NCBI RefSeq assembly: GCF_900110125.1
Contig: NZ_FOCN01000002.1
Location: forward strand, 310,001 to 374,000
Direction of reading: 5' to 3'
Length of the DNA stretch: 64,000 nucleotides
Source: Cryobacterium luteum
Lineage (GTDB): Bacteria > Actinomycetota > Actinomycetes > Actinomycetales > Microbacteriaceae
The stretch's first letter is position 1. Every line of letters starts with the position of its first letter. Below, in pieces: positions 36,225 through 44,785 of this stretch. Under the pieces are notes generated by a model. It was not told the origin of the DNA and did not search any database. It saw nothing but the letters and a program-made list of their open reading frames with translations. A program made the translations under genes and the position numbers.

Positions 36225-37604
36225 ATGAAGGCATCCCGAACGGCGGCCGGTCGACAAGCGACCGGCGCGTCAATCGTCATGACAATCGTGCTCGCGCTCC
36301 TCGCGGGCGCGCCGACGGCAGCCCATGGAGCAGACGTGGTCCTCGACCCGACGCTGCAGATCACCGACGCACCCCTCGTTTTCACTCCTGCGAGTCGAAC
36401 GGGCGATTTTTTCGCGTCGAAAACATCTGCGCTTGTGTTAGGCCCGGACGTGATCTCGAACGAATTGGCCAATTGTCCCGTCGGCTACCGAAGCTCGTCA
36501 CGCTCCCTCGTCATCGCTCCCGACGGCACAGTATCGTCAGCTGCGGAGTGGGTACGCACTCCGCCAGGTAATTATTATGGTCTGAACGAGACCGCGGGCG
36601 AGTACATCTACTTGGACGGCATGGCCGCCGTCCGTTGGAACGAGGTCACGTTTCAGACCGGCCTCAACCGGTTCATCGTGACGTGCGATCCCGCGCTTCG
36701 AACCATGACCGACTCGTTCGCTGATTCGAAGTACTTTCTCGTTACCCTTGACGTGAACGTCGCAGCGAAATCGTGGACGGTAGTTGCCAATCCGGTGAAT
36801 GAGGCGAAGCTCACTCCGTCGATCGCTTTCACAAAAACCACCGCCAACGCTGACGGCTCGGTCACTTTGACGTCCACCGTCTCCGCTGGCGCGGGTGTGG
36901 CGACCGACGCCACCGGTGTTGTATCCATCTCCGGCAACTACTCCGGGCTGGCCACACCGGTCAGCGGCGAGGCGGCAGTTTCGGCCGGGGTGGCCACCTG
37001 GAGAACACCGGTGCTTGACGCAGACCGGACATATACCTTCACGGCTGGCTACACGGCGAAGGGCGACACGAAATACACCGACTCCGCCGTCAACGCGACG
37101 ACGACGGTCACCACCGTCGCCGGGCCGACACCGCCGCAGAACACCGCCATCACCGTCACGATCCCGGCGTCTGCTACCGGATTGAAGTTCACGATGACTC
37201 CGGGTGCTGTGGCCCTCAACCAGGCCGCCCTCGACGGCACCTCGTATGTGGCCACCGGATCGCTGGGCCAAGTCACCGTCTCTGACAACCGCCGGGCCCG
37301 CACCGCGTGGACCCTCAGCGGCAACTCGACCAACTTCGTCAACACCGCCGACGCCACGCAGACCATCGCAGCGACCAGCCTCGGCTGGAAGCCGGCCCTG
37401 GTCGGTGCAACCAATGCCGGCACGGCCGGCATCGAGGTCATCGCCGGAGCCTCCGGCGGACTGTCGGCCAGCACCCCCCTCGCCCAGGCTGCGGCCGGCG
37501 TCAGCACCGCGGACACCACCATCAATGCCGGCATCACGCTGAAAGCTCCAGCCGACTCGGCAGCTGGCGTGTACAGCGCAACACTCACTCTCACCCTCAT
37601 CTAG
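36225..37604 (+). CDS. WxL-domain-like secreted surface protein
   Basis: 459 aa. Signal peptide (about 15-37, ending AHG), a unique N-terminal domain to about 195, an Ig-like domain (about 198-295), then a C-terminal domain with the two marks of WxL domains: VTVSDNRRARTAWTLSGN with Trp362-x-Leu, and a final VYSATLTLTLI corresponding to the usual Y-x-A-x-L-x-W-x-L, in which the second Trp is missing. WxL domains bind peptidoglycan in Firmicutes; the next gene encodes a DUF916 protein, their usual partner. ATG 36225 follows AGAGAGAT. Assignment is by motif only. Confidence 0.7.
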   Translation: MKASRTAAGRQATGASIVMTIVLALLAGAPTAAHGADVVLDPTLQITDAPLVFTPASRTGDFFASKTSALVLGPDVISNELANCPVGYRSSSRSLVIAPDGTVSSAAEWVRTPPGNYYGLNETAGEYIYLDGMAAVRWNEVTFQTGLNRFIVTCDPALRTMTDSFADSKYFLVTLDVNVAAKSWTVVANPVNEAKLTPSIAFTKTTANADGSVTLTSTVSAGAGVATDATGVVSISGNYSGLATPVSGEAAVSAGVATWRTPVLDADRTYTFTAGYTAKGDTKYTDSAVNATTTVTTVAGPTPPQNTAITVTIPASATGLKFTMTPGAVALNQAALDGTSYVATGSLGQVTVSDNRRARTAWTLSGNSTNFVNTADATQTIAATSLGWKPALVGATNAGTAGIEVIAGASGGLSASTPLAQAAAGVSTADTTINAGITLKAPADSAAGVYSATLTLTLI

Positions 37605-37618
37605 GCACCACCTGTTTG

Positions 37619-37654
37619 GCCGCATCCCGCTGACTTCGGTGGGCAGGATGCGGC
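37619..37654 (+). terminator. Hairpin between WxL-like and DUF916 genes
   Basis: GCCGCATCC pairs with GGATGCGGC (9 bp, 18-base loop), without U-run. Likely a weak terminator or mRNA-processing element. Confidence 0.5.
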
Positions 37655-37723
37655 ACCGGGGCCGCGCCTGAGCAGTTCACTCCTGACACGTTCACTATTG
37701 ATTTGTGCAAACCGAAAGATTCC

Positions 37724-38878
37724 ATGACTACTCGTGTTTCGGCCCTCGCGCGACTGACGGCGGCCCTCGCCGCAGCCCTGCTTCTAGCTTCTCCCACCGC
37801 GGCGTTCGCCGAGGGGGAGAACGCTGTGACCTGGAGCGTGCAGCCGTCAACGCCGCAGGGACCGGATGATCGCCCCGAGTTCGACTACACCGTCGCCCCG
37901 GGCGCCACCATCAGCGATTGGGTCGCCATCTCCAACTTCTCCTCCCGTCCCGCCACTTTCCGGGTGCACGCGGCAGACGCCACAACCGACTACACCACCG
38001 CCGCATTCACCCTGATCGGTGCTGACCAAGCATCTGTCGACGCGGGAGCGTGGACATCCGTCGACTCCGCCGCGGCGGTCTGTGCTGATACCAACGACGC
38101 GGCCGAAAGAGCCTGCGCGGCAGGTCTGGGCGTGACCATCACCCTCGAGCCCGGCAGTCGCGCCGATGTGCCCTTTACTGTGACTGTGCCCCACGATGCG
38201 ACACCGGGCGATCACGCCGCGGGCATCGTGGCCTCGTTCCAGTCCGAAGCGGTCGATTCCACCGGGTCAGCCGTCAGCGTTGAGCAGCGGGTGGGCACCC
38301 GCATCTATCTGCGGGTCGAGGGTGCCCTGCTTCCCAAGCTAGCACTGACCGGGCTTGTCTCGGGCTATGACGGCTCCTGGAACCCTTTCGGCGGCGGTAC
38401 CGGGCGGATCGGATTCGACGTGGCCAATACTGGCAACATGCGCCTGACGGCCACGCCGGCCGTGCACCTCACCGGCCCCTTCGGCACCGATTTCGGCACC
38501 GTCACCCTCGACCCGGTAACCGATGTGCTGCCCGGCGGCGTTGCCCATGTGGAGGCCCTTTTTGCCGACGTGCCGCCGCTCATGCTGCTGTTCGCCGATA
38601 TCACCCTCGCTGCCGCTCCGGCCTCCGGTGTTGCAGCAGCGCAGGATGCTGCGCCTGCCGTTCTCACGGAGTCCACCGTCGCCTGGGCGGTGCCGTGGTC
38701 TCTGCTCGGGACCATCGCGGTGCTCGGTGGTGGGACCGGGACCTGGTTCTGGTGGCGTCGCCGGTCGCGACAGCTCCTGGGATTTGAGCTTGCGGCTTTC
38801 GCCGAGCAGATCCGTACCGAAGAACGCATCAACCGCGGGGCATCTGCCCCCGAACACGAAAGTGAGACCGCCCGATGA
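37724..38878 (+). CDS. DUF916 (WxL-interacting, peptidoglycan-binding) membrane protein
   Basis: 384 aa. Signal peptide (about 1-30, ending AFA), a DUF916-like domain (VTWSVQPSTPQGPDDRPEFDY to about 165, with the typical ITLEPGSRADVPFTVTVP), a second beta domain with the SGYDGSWNPFGGGTGRIGF stretch, one TM helix (about 325-350), and a charged cytoplasmic tail. In Firmicutes, DUF916/DUF3324 proteins attach WxL proteins to peptidoglycan. ATG 37724 is chosen; an upstream TTG in frame has no ribosome site. It overlaps the next gene by ATGA. Confidence 0.8.
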   Translation: MTTRVSALARLTAALAAALLLASPTAAFAEGENAVTWSVQPSTPQGPDDRPEFDYTVAPGATISDWVAISNFSSRPATFRVHAADATTDYTTAAFTLIGADQASVDAGAWTSVDSAAAVCADTNDAAERACAAGLGVTITLEPGSRADVPFTVTVPHDATPGDHAAGIVASFQSEAVDSTGSAVSVEQRVGTRIYLRVEGALLPKLALTGLVSGYDGSWNPFGGGTGRIGFDVANTGNMRLTATPAVHLTGPFGTDFGTVTLDPVTDVLPGGVAHVEALFADVPPLMLLFADITLAAAPASGVAAAQDAAPAVLTESTVAWAVPWSLLGTIAVLGGGTGTWFWWRRRSRQLLGFELAAFAEQIRTEERINRGASAPEHESETAR

Positions 38879-39699
38879 ACGCTGTTCCCGTAACTTTCAC
38901 CCCGGGCGAAGCTCGCCCGCCGAAACGCCGCAGCGCGGGGCGCCTGGTGGCATCAGCTCTGCTGCTCGGTGCGGTGACGGCGAGTCTTGGGCTTGCGGGC
39001 GGCGGTGCGGTGTTCGCCGCTGACGGTCAGGACACCGACTTCACGGTGACGATCCCCACGCCAACGCCAACGCCCACGCCCACGCCCACGCCTTCGCCCA
39101 CGCCTTCGCCAACGCCTACTCCAACGCCTGACCCGACGGTCGTGCCGGTTGCCACGGTGCCTCGCGCCACTGTGGGTCGCGTGGGCGGCGTGGGCGCCGG
39201 TACCGCTGCCGCCGGCGGCGTAGACGGCGCTGCGGACGAGTGCACTCCGGTCGAGCCGACCGTGCCGACGGTTCCGGCTACGACCGGTGAAAATGCCACC
39301 GTTGACCAAAAAGTCTACGAGCCAGGGCAGAAGGTGACCGCAACAGCCTCTGGGTTTGGCGTCGGAGAGCAGGTGCAACTGGTCATGTTCTCTGAGCCTG
39401 CCCTGGTCGGCAGCTTCACCGCCGACGCGCAGGGTCAGGTGCAGGCGGTTTTTCCCGTGGACGAGGCGGCCCTGCCGGGCACGCATGCGGTGCAGTTCAC
39501 GGGATGGTGCACAAGGATCGCCCTGACCACTGTGTTGGTCGGCTCTGACGCGCTGGTGGCCTCGGCTACTTCGTTTCCGATGTGGGTCTGGGGAGCCGGC
39601 GGCGTTGTCGGCACGGCCGGGCTTGCATTGGCTGGCGGGCACCTGCTTCGTGTGATGCGGGTCCCAGCGCTGCCCTCGGCGACGACGACGAGCGCCTAA
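38875..39699 (+). CDS. Surface protein with Thr-Pro stalk and C-terminal TM anchor
   Basis: 274 aa. Signal peptide (about 20-50), then a Thr-Pro/Ser-Pro repeat of about 30 residues (near 59-85, nucleotides 39058-39130), a Gly/Ala linker, one Ig-like domain (about 142-220, YEPGQKVTATASGFGVGEQ), and a TM helix (about 228-252). The stalk is the kind that spans the cell wall. There is no LPXTG. It overlaps the sortase-like gene by TAATG. The three-base-pair-periodic repeat could change length. Confidence 0.75.
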   Translation: MNAVPVTFTPGEARPPKRRSAGRLVASALLLGAVTASLGLAGGGAVFAADGQDTDFTVTIPTPTPTPTPTPTPSPTPSPTPTPTPDPTVVPVATVPRATVGRVGGVGAGTAAAGGVDGAADECTPVEPTVPTVPATTGENATVDQKVYEPGQKVTATASGFGVGEQVQLVMFSEPALVGSFTADAQGQVQAVFPVDEAALPGTHAVQFTGWCTRIALTTVLVGSDALVASATSFPMWVWGAGGVVGTAGLALAGGHLLRVMRVPALPSATTTSA

Positions 39700-40787
39700 T
39701 GGCGACGTCCACAGCCCTGCCTGCCCCATCGAGCACACCCAACACTATGGGCGTTGCCGCGCCGTCGCGGCCGCCGTCGCGACCGACCGGCATCAACCGT
39801 TTTGCGGTCACCGAGAAGTTCAGTCGCGTGCTTGCGCCGCGCCGCGCCGCGCCTAGCGGTGGCCCGCGGAAGCCGCCCCCCCGAGGCCCGGCGCGGGCAG
39901 GTGGCTCGCGGCTTCCGCCGCCGCCCCGCCAGCTCGCACCGAAGGACACGCGCTGGTGGGCAGGTGCAGCGATTCTCACCGTGTCATTGCTGCTTCTGGG
40001 TTTTGTGAGCCACGTGGCGCTGTTCTCCGTCTTCCAACACCATCGCGCCCAAGACCTCAGCTATCAGCAGCTGCGCACGACACTCGCCAAGGCGGAGACC
40101 CCGGTCGGTCAACTTGATCTGGATGCCGAACTTGTGACCATTGGCACTCCGGTGGCGCTCATCCAGATCGGCGCAACAAAACTTACTGAAGTGGTCGTCG
40201 AGGGGTCGACCGGTGAGGCGCTGCGCGCCGGCGCCGGTCACCGCCGGGATTCGGTGATGCCCGGCCAGGCTGGCACGAGCGTGATCCTCGGACGACAAAC
40301 CGCGTATGGCGGACCGTTCGGATCCTTAAACGAGTTGAAGCCGGGCGACGAGATCGCTGTGACGACCGGACAAGGCGTGCACAGCTACACCGTGTTCGCC
40401 CTCCGCCGGGCGGGCGACCCGATGCCAGCACCACTGGCGCAAGGAAAAGGCCGGTTGGAGTTGATGACCGCCGACGGTCTCGCTCTCTTCCCGTCCGGTG
40501 TGCTGCACATCGACGCCGAGCTCACCTCCCCCGTGCAGACCACCCCGACTAAGGTACTTGCCTACCCGGCGCTCCCCCCGATCGAGCGGGCAATGGGACA
40601 GGACCAAAGCCGCCTGTTCAGCTCCTTCTTCATGTTGGTCATTTTCGCCGCAGCCGGAATCACACTCTGGTGGCTCTGGACTCGCTGGGGCAAATGGCAA
40701 GCCTGGCTGATCGGTGTGCCCATCATGCTCGCCCTCGGCGTCACCACCGCAGACACCATCATGAACGCGCTGCCTAACCTTCTCTGA
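39699..40787 (+). CDS. Sortase-fold protein lacking catalytic residues (pseudosortase)
   Basis: 362 aa. A Pro/Arg-rich cytoplasmic N-terminus (about 90 residues), one TM helix (about 90-112), a class E/F-like sortase domain (about 135-275), and two more TM helices (about 305-355). Alignment by eye: the usual AGHRTTYGAPF reads LGRQTAYGGPF, so His is Arg199; the usual LTLTTC reads LELMTADG, so Cys is Ala258; and no Arg remains in the final strand (VLHIDAEL). Enzyme activity is therefore unlikely; a scaffold or binding role is inferred. ATG 39699 is coupled to the upstream stop. Confidence 0.8.
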   Translation: MATSTALPAPSSTPNTMGVAAPSRPPSRPTGINRFAVTEKFSRVLAPRRAAPSGGPRKPPPRGPARAGGSRLPPPPRQLAPKDTRWWAGAAILTVSLLLLGFVSHVALFSVFQHHRAQDLSYQQLRTTLAKAETPVGQLDLDAELVTIGTPVALIQIGATKLTEVVVEGSTGEALRAGAGHRRDSVMPGQAGTSVILGRQTAYGGPFGSLNELKPGDEIAVTTGQGVHSYTVFALRRAGDPMPAPLAQGKGRLELMTADGLALFPSGVLHIDAELTSPVQTTPTKVLAYPALPPIERAMGQDQSRLFSSFFMLVIFAAAGITLWWLWTRWGKWQAWLIGVPIMLALGVTTADTIMNALPNLL

Positions 40788-40832
40788 TTTTATCGCACCT
40801 GAACTTTCACCTCACGATACTCAAGGACACCA

Positions 40833-41858
40833 ATGACTGCCCAGTCTCCATCTCGGCCCGCTTACCACAACGACCTGACCGACGTACACCTGACGGCTGC
40901 GGATGCTGCAGAGCTGGCCGCCGTGCGCGTACCGCTGCACTCCGAAGATCCCTCGTTGGACCTCACCACGGTACTGGAGTCCGTCGAGAGCGACACGGTG
41001 CTGGGTACGCGGCCGGAGACCTCCCTGAATGCGGATGCAGAAATCATCGATGCCCATGTTCGCTCTGACGCTCCGCGACCGGTCTTATCGGCTCTGGAGG
41101 CGCGGGATGTCTCCGCGTGGTTCGGCACGCACAAGGTGCTTGAACGAGTCTCGCTCACGATGGAGGCCGGCCAGGTGACGGCCTTGATCGGCCCGTCCGG
41201 CTGTGGCAAGAGCACGTTTCTGCGCATTCTCAACCGCATGCACGAACTGGTGCCGCTGGCGTCGTTGGCCGGCGAGGTGGTACTCGACGGAGCCGACATC
41301 TACGACCGCACGCGCAAACTCACCGACGCCCGACGCCACATCGGGATGGTATTTCAAAAGCCCAATCCCTTTCCGGCGATGTCCATCTACGACAATGTGG
41401 TCGCAGGGCTCAAACTCACGGGCATCCGCGCCTCTCGCGACGAGAAAGACGAAGTCGTCGAACGCAGCCTCACCAGCGCTGGACTCTGGCGCGAGGTCAA
41501 GGACCGGCTGCGCCAACCGGGCGGTGGGCTCTCGGGCGGACAGCAGCAGCGGCTCTGCATCGCACGCTCACTCGCGGTAAAACCGAAGGTGCTGCTGATG
41601 GACGAACCCTGCTCGGCGCTCGACCCCACGTCGACGCGCGTGATCGAGGAGACAATGGGCGAGCTGCAAAAGGAGGTCACAATCGTGATCGTCACCCACA
41701 ACATGCAGCAGGCTCAACGGGTCTCGCAGAAGTGTGCATTCTTCCTGGCATCCCAAGGCACGCCGGGCGGAATCGTGGAGCACGGCGATACGGATGCCAT
41801 GTTCTCCGAACCCCAGGACGAGCGCACTTTCGACTACGTGAACGGCCGGTTCGGATAG
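40833..41858 (+). CDS. pstB: Pst-type ABC transporter ATPase with N-terminal extension
   Basis: A 341-aa ATPase that would energise PstC/Pst[10 protein letters not shown] starts at residue 120; Q-loop [10 protein letters not shown], signature LSGGQQQRL and [15 protein letters not shown] follow, with [12 protein letters not shown] as H-loop: all PstB signatures. The usual protein is about 255 aa; here about 80 extra residues (acidic, with several Asp/Glu) precede the ATPase. AAGGA lies 9 bases before the ATG. It is separated from pstCA by more than 10 kb of surface genes, an unusual order. Confidence 0.93.
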   Translation: MTAQSPSRPAYHNDLTDVHLTAADAAELAAVRVPLHSEDPSLDLTTVLESVESDTVLGTRPETSLNADAEIIDAHVRSDAPRPVLSALEARDVSAWFGTHKVLERVSLTMEAGQVTALIGPSGCGKSTFLRILNRMHELVPLASLAGEVVLDGADIYDRTRKLTDARRHIGMVFQKPNPFPAMSIYDNVVAGLKLTGIRASRDEKDEVVERSLTSAGLWREVKDRLRQPGGGLSGGQQQRLCIARSLAVKPKVLLMDEPCSALDPTSTRVIEETMGELQKEVTIVIVTHNMQQAQRVSQKCAFFLASQGTPGGIVEHGDTDAMFSEPQDERTFDYVNGRFG

Positions 41859-41941
41859 CTGATGAACGGGAACGCTCCGACGGATCGGCCGCTCATCCTC
41901 GGGGCCTCCACTGTCGAGGCCGCACATGAAAATTCGGGCAG

Positions 41942-43750
41942 ATGACACCCGGCAACGACGCAGAACTGCTCGACGGGCGGTACCGGCTGGGCGAGCTGCT
42001 CGGCGTCGGCGGGTCGGCATCCGTATTCGCTGCGGAAGACCTAACCGCCACCGGCCAGGGCGACCAGACGTGCCTGGTCGCGGTGAAAATGCTGCACCCG
42101 CACCTGTGTCGTGACGCCGCGACTCGGGAGGCCTTTTTTCGGGAAGCGCGCGCCGCGAAACCGCTGAGGCACCCCAACGTTGCCGCCGTGCACGAGTTCG
42201 GGCTGCACGAGGCGGGTGGCGTGACGATGGCGTGGATCGCCCTCGATCTTGTTGACGGGCCTACCATCTCCGACTGGGTCGAGGCCAACGGCCCCCTGCA
42301 CCCCGCGTCGGCGGCGGCCGTGCTCGACGGGGTACTCGCCGCACTCGAAGCCGCGCACGCGCTGGGGATCGTGCACCGGGACGTCACTCCGCAGAACGTG
42401 ATGCTCGACGGCGCTGGCAGAGCGCATCGGGGCGAAGCGCTCACCAGCGCACAGGTGCGGCTGGTCGATTTCGGGCTCGCCGCCGCGACCGGGTACGCCG
42501 CCCTCGGCAGCGACGTGCTGCTCACTGAGCACGAGCCTGCGGCGAGTGGCGACGCCGGCCCCGACGCGGCGGCGACTAGTGAACGGGCACCAACCGGTGT
42601 GGTCGGCAACGTGAATTTCATGTCGCCCGAGCATGCGCAGGGCAAACCCGTGCGCGCTGCCGGTGACCTGTACCAGTGCGGTGCACTGCTGTATTTCATG
42701 CTCACCGGGCAGCCGCCTTACCCACGAGACGTGGCCGCGCTCGTGCTCGAGGCGCACGTCTCAGCACCCCCGCCGGTGCCCTCCGTGCTGGTACCCGCAG
42801 CGCGGGCGCTGGATCGCATTGTGACGCGAGCGATGACGAAAACACCGGCGCGGCGCTACCGCACCGCGGCCGAGTTTCGCACGGTCCTCGCCGATGCCAT
42901 CAGCCGGGACACGAGTCGACTGTCAGCCACGGATGCGACCGCGATCGCTATCGGACCAGACAGCCCGACGGCTGTCACCAAAATGCTGGCTCCGGGTGGG
43001 GCAGGCAATCTCGACTATCTGACTCCTCTGGAACCCGCCGCAGACCACGAGACGACGCAATCGGCGTTCGTCGGAAGCGCCGGCGGTGTCGTCACCATGC
43101 TCAGCATCGCTGCCGTTATGGGGCTCGCGATCTGGGGAACCATCTCCGCAACGGCCGGCCCCGGGATGTCCGAGCCGACATCCCCGGGATACGTGACCAG
43201 CCCGACAGCGACCGCCATACCACCGCACGCGCCGACTGCGACGCCGACCGTGCCTCCGACCGTTCCCCCGACCGCGACGCCGACCGTGCCGGAGCAGGTC
43301 ATGATGCCGACGCTGTTCGGCACCCTCACCGACGCCGAGACCACCCTGCGCGCCGCCGGACTTACCCTGGGCACCATCACCCGCATCGAATCGGCCGAGG
43401 TCGCCGACCGGATTCTCAGCCAGTACCCAACCGCCGGAGAGCCGCTCCCGGCCAGCTCCACCGTTGATGTCACCGTCGCAAGCGGCACGAACACGGTGCC
43501 GCAAGTGGGCGGGATAAGCGCCGCGGCGGCGATCGCGCTGCTGCAATCTGCGGGCTTCGCGGCCACGATGATCCCCGTGGACGGCCCAGTGACGGCGACC
43601 GTTACCGGTACGCAGCCCGGAGCCGGGGCGGTGCTTCGCGTCGGGCTGACCGTGACCCTACTCCTGTCCACCCCAGCTCCCTCGCCTGGCCCGGAGCCGA
43701 CATCGACCGCCCCGCCCGCGGCGCTGCCCGGCCGACAGGAGTCATCATGA
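41942..43750 (+). CDS. Ser/Thr protein kinase with PASTA domains
   Basis: 602 aa. Cytoplasmic kinase domain with glycine loop GVGGSASVF, Lys49 (VAVKML), Asp147 in HRDVTPQN, Asp176 in VDFGLA and MSPEH. The catalytic-loop Lys is Thr149, a variant also seen as Ser in other bacterial kinases. A TM helix (about 380-402) leads to a Thr-Pro linker and two PASTA domains (about 455-580), which bind muropeptides or lipid II. The stop overlaps the transglycosylase start by ATGA, coupling the sensor to a wall enzyme. The start codon is uncertain because no good ribosome site is seen. Confidence 0.88.
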   Translation: MTPGNDAELLDGRYRLGELLGVGGSASVFAAEDLTATGQGDQTCLVAVKMLHPHLCRDAATREAFFREARAAKPLRHPNVAAVHEFGLHEAGGVTMAWIALDLVDGPTISDWVEANGPLHPASAAAVLDGVLAALEAAHALGIVHRDVTPQNVMLDGAGRAHRGEALTSAQVRLVDFGLAAATGYAALGSDVLLTEHEPAASGDAGPDAAATSERAPTGVVGNVNFMSPEHAQGKPVRAAGDLYQCGALLYFMLTGQPPYPRDVAALVLEAHVSAPPPVPSVLVPAARALDRIVTRAMTKTPARRYRTAAEFRTVLADAISRDTSRLSATDATAIAIGPDSPTAVTKMLAPGGAGNLDYLTPLEPAADHETTQSAFVGSAGGVVTMLSIAAVMGLAIWGTISATAGPGMSEPTSPGYVTSPTATAIPPHAPTATPTVPPTVPPTATPTVPEQVMMPTLFGTLTDAETTLRAAGLTLGTITRIESAEVADRILSQYPTAGEPLPASSTVDVTVASGTNTVPQVGGISAAAAIALLQSAGFAATMIPVDGPVTATVTGTQPGAGAVLRVGLTVTLLLSTPAPSPGPEPTSTAPPAALPGRQESS

Positions 43751-44661
43751 ACCTCGATACCACCAGACAGGGCCCCCTGAACGCTGAACCCAGCGGTTTC
43801 CTGGAGCCAAGCGACGACCGGGCATACTGTGCTGGTGTCACACCCGAGCGGCGCAAAAAACGCACAGTTCTCGCGCAGATCGGCATGTTCCTCAGTATCG
43901 GTGTGATCGCCGTCGCAGCGACCGCCGCGATGAACCTTGCGAGCCTGAAGTCTGCGCCGATACAGCCGCCTACGGCCATGGCGGAGGTCGCCCCGCCCCC
44001 GGGCAGCGCCACCGTGAGCGGGCAACCTGCACCGAATACGCAGAACACCCCGGACGCGTCGTTGGGATCGGCCAGTGCGGCGGTGGCGCCCATCGTTGGT
44101 GTCGACCCGGCGTGGGCAGAGAATGTCTCGGCCGTGACCGGTATTCCGCGTCGGGCGCTGACCGCCTATGCCGCCGCTGACCTGACCGTCGATGCCGAAC
44201 AACCCGGCTGCGGAATTGGCTGGAACACTCTCGCCGCGATCGGGGAGATCGAATCAGGGCACGGCAGCCACGGTGGCGCTGTGCTCAGCGACACGGGATA
44301 CCCGACACCCGCGATTCGGGGGATTGCGCTCGACGGCAACGGGGCCGCCGCCATCGCCGACACCGACGGCGGTGCGTGGGACGGCGACACAGTGTGGGAC
44401 CGAGCGGTCGGGCCGATGCAATTCATCCCGGAAACGTGGGCGCGGTGGGGTGCCGACGGCAGTGGGGACGGTGCCGCCGACCCGAACCAGATCGACGACG
44501 CGGCGCTGGCGACCGCCCGATACCTGTGCCACGGCGGCGACATGACCAGCACCGAGACGTGGCGCGCCGCTATATTCTCGTATAACCACGTCGATTCGTA
44601 CGTGAACGATGTGGCCGCTGTGGCCAACCAATACGCGCAGCACCCAGCGAGTGCACGATGA
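43747..44661 (+). CDS. Membrane-anchored lytic transglycosylase (SLT family)
   Basis: 304 aa. Cytoplasmic start, a TM helix (about 42-64), a Pro/Ala linker, and an SLT-type domain (about 118-290) with catalytic Glu near 169 in GEIESGHG, followed by AVGPMQFIPETWARWG and the terminal ARYLCHGG/SYNHVDSYVNDV, typical of actinobacterial transglycosylases that cleave peptidoglycan glycan strands. It ends the cluster; the next operon has its own promoter region. Confidence 0.88.
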   Translation: MNLDTTRQGPLNAEPSGFLEPSDDRAYCAGVTPERRKKRTVLAQIGMFLSIGVIAVAATAAMNLASLKSAPIQPPTAMAEVAPPPGSATVSGQPAPNTQNTPDASLGSASAAVAPIVGVDPAWAENVSAVTGIPRRALTAYAAADLTVDAEQPGCGIGWNTLAAIGEIESGHGSHGGAVLSDTGYPTPAIRGIALDGNGAAAIADTDGGAWDGDTVWDRAVGPMQFIPETWARWGADGSGDGAADPNQIDDAALATARYLCHGGDMTSTETWRAAIFSYNHVDSYVNDVAAVANQYAQHPASAR

Positions 44662-44785
44662 GCCCGCTCAGCTCCAACCCGGTGATGGTCCCATCGAGAG
44701 GCGTTTCGCGGGTCACCATCCAGATACCGCCTGTGGGCGGGTAGGCTAGACCTTTACACCCCGACCTGACAAGCCTGGAGGACGC

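Noticed and set aside
39058-39130. Short tandem repeats that look like a repeat array
   Set aside because: In frame they encode Thr-Pro/Ser-Pro stalk residues; no spacers of even length and no cas genes, so not CRISPR.
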